The position numbers and the translations under genes are program-made. From Volvox africanus (lineage: Eukaryota; Chlorophyta; Chlorophyceae; Chlamydomonadales; Volvocaceae), in contig BSDZ01000086.1 of assembly GCA_030268105.1 (NCBI GenBank), forward strand, positions 1,178,001 to 1,242,000: 64,000 nt of DNA, given 5' to 3'. The notes below the pieces were generated by a model. It worked only from the letters and a program-made list of their open reading frames with translations. It did no database searches and had not been told where the DNA came from. Shown here one piece after another: positions 55,850 through 64,000 of the stretch. Positions within the stretch are counted from its first letter, which is position 1. The number at the start of each line of letters is the position of its first letter.

Positions 55850-57699
55850 GAGCTTTTATATGTGCTCCTGCGCCTCACAGCAGGGCAGTTCTTTCACAAT
55901 GGACACCATGAATGAATGAGTTTACCATGTTACTGTGGACTCCAGGTCGGAACGGTAGGGATGGCGCATCACGGGCTGCGCGCTGCACCGGGACAAGGAG
56001 ACGAAGAAAGGCATTATTGGTGGGGCGTGTGCGCTGCCAGGGTCCTAAGTAGATGGGAACTAGAGTCTGGAGCACTGACAAGCCTGACTGCCCCCGCAGC
56101 ATACCTTAGTCAAGCATGTATGGGAGATGCATGTAGGTAGACTGTGGGCCGAGGTAGACATTATGGACCTCCCTTAAAAGTTGGAGGGACAGTGGCACAG
56201 CACCGATCTGGCTTGTAAGGTGATTAGGTGAATCGCGCATGACCAAGCGCGGCTCTTGTCGCTTGCCAGTACGTCCTTTACTCCCTTTTTCAAATGCAAA
56301 TCCTGGTCTATGGGTGTTGTGTGGTAACTTGAGTGCGGAGAAGCGGGCAGAAACGCCGAAGGTGGTGAAACGATGTAGGAAGTTCTTACAAACTGCCATC
56401 ACAGGTTGGTGGGTGTGCCTCGTGGGGGCAACGATCTCCCTGCCACGACTCACCATACCAATGCCATGGAAGGCCTCTTACAAGTTTAATTGTCGGGCGC
56501 CATTTAACATACGAGGAACACTTCATAAAAGCTAAACGGGACATTTCTTAGTAGCAATACTTATGGGTGACAGCACCTCCACCGGCATAATGGGCCGAGG
56601 CTATGGAGCTTATGAGCAGGCTTGAATTTAGTAGATTCAAATAAAAGCACGCGTAAGAAGCTGCTATAGCGAAAGAGAGAAATCGAGAGTCTAGCTCAAA
56701 CGAAAATCCCACAGAAGCCACAGGCCTTATGCCACCAACACCACACTGAGGTGAAAGTTTAAAGGCTTACCCTGGGCTTTCGTACTTCACTACATGATAG
56801 AAAAAACCCACGTAAGATACGAAGACGGATGCGTAGTTGACAGGTCGCCAGAGCTATCTTGACCTATGCACACAGCAGCGGTGGCGTGGCGGTAATGCCC
56901 CCTGCTGTCTCCAGAGAGGACAAGTGGTCCACATTCCGCTAAATACTATAAACAGAACAGCGAAAATCCCGACACCACAAGCGTTGTGGGTGTTCAGGAT
57001 TGCACCACCATAGCTGCTCGCCTAGCAGACACAGAATTTTGAAAGGGCCCTCCCCCAAGGCGACAAGGCTGCTAGGTCCTTGAAATTCCCTGGCATCTCC
57101 TACCGCCGATGCACAAGCCCCCGCAGATTAGGCAGGGCAGATAGTGTCGCGTCCGCGATGCACCGTTACGTTAGCACCGTTACCTTCACTCCCTGCATCA
57201 GCGTGCCAACACTCGCACTCGCATCGAACATTATGGCATCAGCCATAGGGAGCAACCTCCGCACGCCAATCTTGGCCCAACCCAGGAAGCATCCGAATTT
57301 TTCCGATGCTGGCCTGTTGGATATGACGAAGCTATGTCGGATACCCGTTCATGGACTTCAGCTGGTATGGTGCGAGCCCGCCCAGACTGTGTACACCTTG
57401 AGCAGGGTGCAACGGTTACGGGTACGGGCCCGGCGCCGCTCTTACCTTCCATTCACAAACCAATGTATAAACTGACATAGGTCGATGTCGGAGGTCCCCA
57501 ATCGGCGACAGCTAACGCGCCTTCAAATCGGAATCACATTTGCCTTGGGATTAACAAAATGACAAAGCCAAGGACTCAAACACAACCAAGCCTTCCTCTT
57601 CACAACGGATCGTGGGCTTCAAAGCCTTGTCTACCGCCCACGGCGCAGCATAGACAAGCCACGCGAGAGTGTACAAAACCGCGTCATGATTTTAAGGCT

Positions 57700-57870
57700 A
57701 TGCAAGCCGGTGCGCAGAGTCCGCGCCAAGCGTTTTCTCTCCGAGCTTCAACCTTCAGGTACCCAGGTGCCCAGGTACCGGCATGTGTCCGCCGCCGCAC
57801 CGCCCTTGCAGCCCCTGTGATGGTCGCCATCAAGCCCGACCAACCGTGCACTCCTAATTCCATCCACTAA
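57700..57870 (+). CDS. weak candidate: 56-residue transit-peptide-like ORF
   Basis: From the ATG at 57700 the frame is rich in Ala, Arg, Ser and Gln with no acidic residue in the first ~45 positions, ending RRRTALAAPVMVAIKPDQP and a short tail before TAA. The first part looks like an algal chloroplast transit peptide. There is no recognisable mature domain, and no downstream exon was found. It may be a first exon, a microprotein, or chance. Confidence 0.15.
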   Translation: MQAGAQSPRQAFSLRASTFRYPGAQVPACVRRRTALAAPVMVAIKPDQPCTPNSIH

Positions 57871-59826
57871 TGTCGCCCCTGGGCGGCTAACCAAGTAGCC
57901 AAGTTGCCAGCTCGGGCATGTGTTCATGCCGTTGATTCGCCAAAGCTAGAAAGATAACATCCGTCCTCTACCACATCCCATGTTTACTGCAATCAAACCT
58001 TGATAGTCTAGGAACCAAATCCCAACAGTACTTGCGCTTGCGGACTCAGCTAATCAGTGTACAATCCGCTATGCATGCGAACAGAAACGCGTGCTTCTGT
58101 GGTAGGGAGTAACGCGTCTGCATCCGCCATCCTTCCATTGGCAAGCATGGTGGAAGAGACAAGCCGACCGCCGCAGCATTCTAACACCCGTGTAGCCCAG
58201 TCTGGCCCCTAACGCACGTCCGGATGCACATTCTACCACGGGTTTTAGTCTCCCCCTCCAACACATGGCCAGCTGTACCCGCACAATGTACAAAAGCTGT
58301 AGCCGCACACGGCCCGGGAAAATCCTGGTCAACCAGGCTTGAGTACCGGCGAACTTTGCCGATCCTCATCACATAACAGAGAATTAGAAAATGTAGCTGG
58401 AGCATATAGTAGCTCAAACCATTTAGACCACATCATACCTGAAAGACACACTAAATGGCAACAAGGCTGACCATCTCGATTCGACAGCTCAGCGACAATA
58501 ACGCACATTCCGTGCCGAAATCAAGGCAAAACGACTGGTGCATCGGCACGGGAAGTCTTCCACACTGCCTGCGTTCCGGATAAAACCACCAGGGTCTTAA
58601 TGGACTATATCAAACATATTGCGCACCCTCGCAGAACAACACACAACTTACCATGTGCGACACTGGTGTATCATTTTACTAATGCATCGCACAGCACGCT
58701 GCGGTGCGCTCCAGCTCTTACCATGACACGTTCAGAAACACACCAAAACACACGCGCCCGAATCTACACGAAGAAAGCCAAAACGCCTGTATGACGAACT
58801 AATAGCTACCAAACAGTACTCCCTTAAACCTACATCGTACACACTGCTTCACATCTTACAGCTGCCGTTACTATTCCTGTCACTGACGCTGCTAGGAACC
58901 ACTGTACCCTTTTAACGGTTCAATGATACTTCGCGCAGCTGTAATTTCGTAGCCTCGCTTTCCGCTCTTTTAGTGACATCTGCCTCCGTACGTTCATCCG
59001 AATCCATGTACCTGCTTTCTCCTACCTCTGTCGCTCACGTCTCACGCAACCTCTCATAATGCACTCGCTTATATCAATGCTCTCCTTCACATCTTTCTGT
59101 TTTGAAGTTATTTTTAAACAAACTCGTTGCATGGCAAACTCGCGGTTGTCTAACGGATAAAGCGTACGTCCTGACCAAAGACACGGATCAAGGACACCGG
59201 TGTATCGATGATGCTCCATGCACATGCCGTCACATAAACCCACAATTTCCATCGTAATTATTAATAAATCGTAATTAAGGGCGCGTACGTGCGGCCTCTC
59301 CACGGCTTGAGTCTTCTTCATGTCTCTGTTTCATATGATGTGATAAGAGATTATCCTGGAAAGATATAGTGGAGCAGCGGCGCTCCAAAGTGGGCTATCC
59401 CCTGTTGGGGACGAGATGCGGGTAGCGTTCCTTAGTCATAGCCTGAGGCGCGGAAGTTGGCTGGCGCCTACAACTGGCGTGGCGCACTGCACGCGCGCAG
59501 GGGCCGTGTGAGCGTGGGCTTGTTCACAACAAGCTGAGGCAGCCGCAATGCCAACGGCAGCACCGACGGCATGCTTTACTGCCCCATGGGAGCGTGCAAC
59601 CAGGACTCCTATTGTTGGCGCGTCCAGGTGGTGCTGCCACTGCTGCTGCTGTTCTTGTGGGAGGCTCTGAGAGCTGAAGCAGGCCAAGCAGCTTCGTAAA
59701 CCGCAACTGGAGGCGGTTACTGCTGCTGACGCAGCTTCGGGATGGAAACGGATGCTGCTTGATGCAGGTCGGGTGGATGGGACCGAGGCGGAGGGTGCTT
59801 CCTGTGATCTGAGCTCTGGGCCCAGC

Positions 59827-62800
59827 CTAAGTCTGCTGGCTGGAAGCGGAGGCGGTTGCTTCACTTCCCATAACGCTGTTCTCATCTAGACCATATCCCT
59901 GACCTGTAGCGGGCGTTGCCGCTTCAGGACTGCCCTTGTTGGCTGCGTGGCCAGGTCCAATCCCAAGCAGCCGGTAGTGAACGAACTATTAGCCCCCAAT
60001 CGCTCAAAACCAGGAAGATTCGTTCCTCCATACCATAAGGTTAATCACCACGCGACGTTTGTTGGAAATAGTGGAGGGAGCAGGGAGCATAAGCACGGCC
60101 CAGCTCCCGCCCCCTTCTGCCTGAGCGATGCTTACCCTTGCGCCCCTGCTGGGCCTGGCAGGTGGCATCCCTGCGCTTGCCCTTGCCATGTGAGCCCTTT
60201 TCCTTGCCCTTGCATTTGAACATGCGGTCGCTGCAGCTGCGCAGCTAAATAGGACAGGCAGCTGAGGTCCTCTCCGAACACGCCGCCATTACCAACGCCG
60301 CCGTGGCCGGCTGACGCTGCGGCGGGTCCTGTCTCTTGCACCTGTCTCTGAGGTCCCTGTGCTTGGCTGCCAGGCTGCGGTGTTGGTGCCGCACCTCCTG
60401 CGGACACATTTTGTCCGCCCCCGCTTCGCCGCAACACCTGATAGTAGTTGCCTGCACGTTCTGAAACCACCGTCGGCACTAAACCCCGGGCCCCAAAAGC
60501 ATCAGTGTTGCCTGGCCCCAGCCCTAGACCCAAATCCAGGAAAGCAGTACCTGCGCCGTCGGCCGAAGCGCGATAGCCCCCTATCGGCGCTGACACAGTG
60601 GAAGCCAGAACACCAGCGAGGAAGCCGCCCCCGCTGCCACTGCCGCTACTGTGGCAGGCGAACATGCCAGTGGCTGTGCCGGCGCCAGCAGACGCTGAGC
60701 CTCCGCTGGCTGCCGTGATAAAAATCGCATCCGAGTTGGTACTATGCTCCCTTGTTACGGGCGCTGCACCACCAGAGGCCCCCATGGCAGCTGCTGCGGC
60801 CATCGCCGGGCTAAACCGATCTATGTCCAAAAACTCCTCACCACCATACAGCCTACTGCTGCCGCCACCTCCAAACATGCCGAAACCAGTAGTACCGCCA
60901 GCACTGCGACCATTGGCACCGTTATCGTCTTCGTCCATGGCCTGAGAGAGGAGAGCCACCGTGGCAATGGCAACAGCGTATTAGCCATCTTATGGGCACT
61001 CGTAAGCATGCAATGAAGGCATGGCACCTACTGCGGCTGAACTCTTTCGGGAGAGGAGCACTGAACAATAAAGCGGCGGCACTGACCAGATTACTGTGCC
61101 CCCTACAAGAGGCGACCAGCTAGCTTCCCATCGCCAAATCGTATTCTCAAACGTGTCTTCGGGAAACGCACGGAGGAAGTGGCTGACATCCGTGGAGTGC
61201 CTAGCAGAGGCCTCGTCGTCAAGTCCTGGGGAAAATGTACTATGTCGGTACTGTGTGTTAAACATACCTGCAGCAATTCGTCCGCCATGGCCACGGCCGT
61301 GGCTTCCGCCGTTGCCTCTGCAATAGCTGCTGCCTGGTAGTTGCCAGCTGCAACGGTGAAATACGATGACATATCAAGGCCGTTCCCAATGCCATTGGCA
61401 GCCACAACGCTGCTTGTGGGCCAGCCCAGCTGGCTGCATGTGGTAGGGCAGGTAGCCCCGCTGGAGACTGTTGTGCCACCAGTTAAGCGTGGCACGGTGA
61501 GCGGTACCGGCAGTCCTGGAAACGCCGCGGCGGTGCAGCTGCTGGTTACGCCGTTATAAAGCACAGTTCCTTGGGCCTGTTGGAAAGTCCCCAGTGGCAG
61601 CACCAGCGGTGCTGTGTGGCCTTGACCAGGCCCGGGGCCCTGACCCAGCCCCAAACTCGCAGCTGCACCTGCAGCTGATGGCCGCTGCACCTGACTGCCC
61701 CCCGTCAGCAGGAGTAACCCTGAGACACCTGTCTGGTTATCAAGCTGTGGCTGCTCTTCGTGTTGGTTCTTTTGAGCACGCTGTTGAAGGGATGCTGGGA
61801 GCCCAGCAAACGCCGCTGAAACCGTTGCCACTCCTGTTATTGGCACCGATGCATCTGGCCCCTGCAGCAGCTGCTGAGTCTGTGGCAGTTTGTCTAGCTG
61901 TAAAACCTGTGGCGAATGCGGGTGCAACGCCAATGCAGCGGTCGTCACGGCCGGCGTCGAAGCCGGCAGCGCATTTGCACCGCTGGGTGCACTTGTCGTG
62001 CCGGCAGCTGGTGGACGCCGTACACTCATGTTGGCATCGCTTCCTGGCCTCTCTCCGGTGCCATCGGCAGGCGCGGGGGTGCCGACCGTCTGACCACCTG
62101 ATGCGGTGAATGGAGCCGAGGGCAGACGGGTGGCCCCCAAAGAACCATCCACATCCACATCACCATCCCGCAGCAAGGTCTGCTGCATCGCAACCAGAAG
62201 CTCGTCCGCAAAAGGCACCTGTGGCTGCGCCAGCTTTTCATTCGGTCCCATAGGAGCGGATGGCTTCGCCGCAGGCGCCATTCCAGTCGCCGAACCTCCG
62301 GCTCCGTTACCAATCGACGGAGAGATATGGCCGCGCCCAGGATTCTGCTGCTGCAGCTGATTTGCTTGCAGTTTCAGGAATGGAAGTGCCTGTGATGGTT
62401 GCAGTTGCGACTGCTGCTGATGCACGAACTGATGCTTGGGTGATAATGGTAACGTACTGCCATGTGCAGAGCCCGGGCACGTGCGGCCGCTGCCGCCTGC
62501 ATCCTCCATACCGCCAGTATTGCCTATGTTCAGAGCTATACCCTGATGTGACGAAGGCATCGCCAATGGAGCCCCTGCTGCGACCGCACTCGGGGACATG
62601 TTCAGCTCAAGGATGGAAGGAGAACGTGGTTGCATGGTTAATCCGTCCCTCGAGGCCTCACGGCTGACCAGCTGGCTGATTGGCGCTGCGCTGCTACCAC
62701 TCGGCTGCTTAGGTAAAGCACCTGCGGTTCACAAGAAATCGTGTGAGCGGAACGGAGAACGGAAATACGCACAACAGTTCGCGAAAATGTGACGCAATTT

Positions 62801-64000
62801 GAGGCAGGCACGTCGCAAGAGATGCCATGAGGACAAAAGGACGACGAAAGCTGAGCTCCTTGGACTAAAGCTTGCAGCTGATATGCTCCAAATATATCAT
62901 CCTAAAGAGGTCATAACGCGCGGCCAAATTGCTGTTAACAGCATGATGCACGAGCCCGCCTAACGATGGATCCACGCACAGCACCAATCCTGGAGCTTAG
63001 ACCAGCATTGTTGGTAAGGGCGAGTACTGCTGCCCCGCGAAAACTCCACTCGCAACAGAGCGAATATCGCGTGATCCGCTCACTTTTGCCATCCTGTAAT
63101 TGCCCCATGCCGCCTCCCCCGCTCGCGCTCTGCTGGTGCAGGTATTGCAGCCCATTGCCCGTGCTTGTCGGCCGTGGCAACCGCGGCGGTTGGTACACAA
63201 TCTCGTCCTCCACTCCGTCATCATCTGTACCAGTCCTTCCAATTCCGCTGGCACCTCCTACGCTGCAAGCGCTGCTATCACCCACAGTTGCATTTGCGCG
63301 CGGCAATAATTCCCCATGGTCAGTACGCTGTGGATAGTTGGCACATGTCGGTCCCGATCCCCCGACATTGACTTGGTGTGGTGGTACCGTGTCGGACGCA
63401 TCACCACCATTGAGCATTTGCGGTGACGGCGGCAGAGGTTGTGCCAGACCAGATGGATGCTGTTGCTGTGCTGGGACCAACAATGCAGTTGGGAAGACAG
63501 CATCAGTCATGATCCTGTCTTCGATTTCGCTTCCTCTAATGTTGTCCAGCATGGCATCCGCCACATCCATTCCACTGTGGGAAATACGTTTGCTCTGCTG
63601 TTGCTGTTTCTCCTGCTCTATGCCGCCGTTCAGCAGTCGCTGCTGCTGTTGCTGCTGCTGACCGCCGTTACCACTAGCGCCACCTTTCAAGCCGGATGCT
63701 GTTGCTGCTGCAGAGCTGTTTCCGGGGGCCAAGCCATTATGCACATTCATTTGCCCCTCCGTGCTTGCAGGGGGGTTGACCAGGTTGCCGCCTGCTGCGG
63801 CGGCTGCGTTGCCGCTGCCGCCGCCAAGCAGACTGGCCTGCTGCCCTGCATGTATCACCGTGGCGCGCACCACAGCGTTTCGAAAACCCCGCACCGCGCG
63901 GGTCAGCTCCTGTGCTAGCGCTGAGCCTGGCGGCGGTACGGCAACAGAGGCCGCAGGTGCATGCCATGGCGATGTCGTCGATGAATGCGGCACACGCGGG
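59827..64000 (-). CDS. large low-complexity protein, 3' part
   Basis: Minus-strand exons: 64000-63084 (continues beyond the window), 62721-61268, 61225-~61172 (tentative), 60941-60136 and 59929-59827 (TAG). Phases agree, including across the tentative small exon. More than 1140 residues are visible, dominated by Gln, Ala, Gly, Ser and Pro runs (for example QQQQQQQ and GNAAAAAGG). A few ordered-looking segments occur: LAQELTRAVRGFRNAVV, FADELLVAMQQTLLRD, GNYYQVLRR and LSCLSYLAAQLQ. This is typical of algal transcription factors and other nuclear regulators whose DNA-binding domain lies elsewhere, here perhaps upstream of the window; that is inference. No domain is recognised in the visible part. 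The 3' terminus reads SASSQQT. Confidence 0.65.

Larger units (their letters stand above)
55698..59826. other. gene-poor intergenic region
   Basis: About 4.1 kb without a supportable gene apart from one weak candidate (57700-57870). It contains the 3' UTRs of the FHA gene (+) and of the low-complexity gene (-). A tRNA-like string near 59131-59205 was judged too degenerate to annotate. Confidence 0.45.

Noticed and set aside
59131..59205. tRNA-like string with GTCTAACGGATAAAGC and TATCGATG
   Set aside because: Acceptor, anticodon and T stems do not pair properly and the B box is degenerate; at most a tRNA relic.
61103..61225. In-frame extension ending RLRIRFGDGKLAGRLL as a PB1-like domain
   Set aside because: It runs into a stop codon, while a downstream exon set continues in phase from an earlier donor; similarity to PB1 is too short.

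Overview
The window reads as nuclear DNA of a chlamydomonadalean (volvocine) green alga, probably Volvox-like. The genes are broken into many short exons with GT-AG introns of roughly 100-1000 bp. Where 3' ends can be guessed they carry the TGTAA poly(A) signal typical of these algae. Proteins have long Gln/Ala/Gly/Ser-rich tails, base composition is moderate, and simple repeats are common in introns. Species assignment is inference. All gene models were built by hand from coding frame, splice sites and matching exon phases.

Layout. 1-4779 (+): 3' part of a secreted-looking TPR-repeat protein. 6985-15405: a large imperfect palindrome. Its two arms of about 3.5-3.8 kb each carry one copy of a six-exon, Golgi-type, fucosyltransferase-like gene (left on -, right on +), around a 1.16-kb spacer rich in hairpins. 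15.4-19.1 kb: no supportable gene. 19083-33459 (-): a 22-exon gene for a protein of about 2117 residues, a seven-repeat RCC1 propeller followed by a very long disordered tail. 35503-36162 (+): intronless plastid elongation factor P. 38042-39803 (-): a small CRAL-TRIO (Sec14-like) protein. 41435-48584 (-): 13-exon selenoprotein O-family protein adenylyltransferase, with many microsatellites in its introns and two consecutive TGA codons after its terminal Cys-Ser-Ser. 49987-53286 (+): ATP adenylyltransferase / Ap4A phosphorylase. 54825-55697 (+): intronless FHA-domain protein. 59827->64000 (-): 3' part of a large low-complexity protein of unknown function.

The genes do not form an operon or a single pathway; this is a normal mixed eukaryotic neighbourhood. 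The unusual parts are the palindromic glycosyltransferase pair with signs of patchy sequence homogenisation, the structured spacer between them, the simple-repeat load of the SELO introns, the unresolved UGA at the SELO C-terminus, and a dispersed repeat of about 300 bp present three times in the same orientation.
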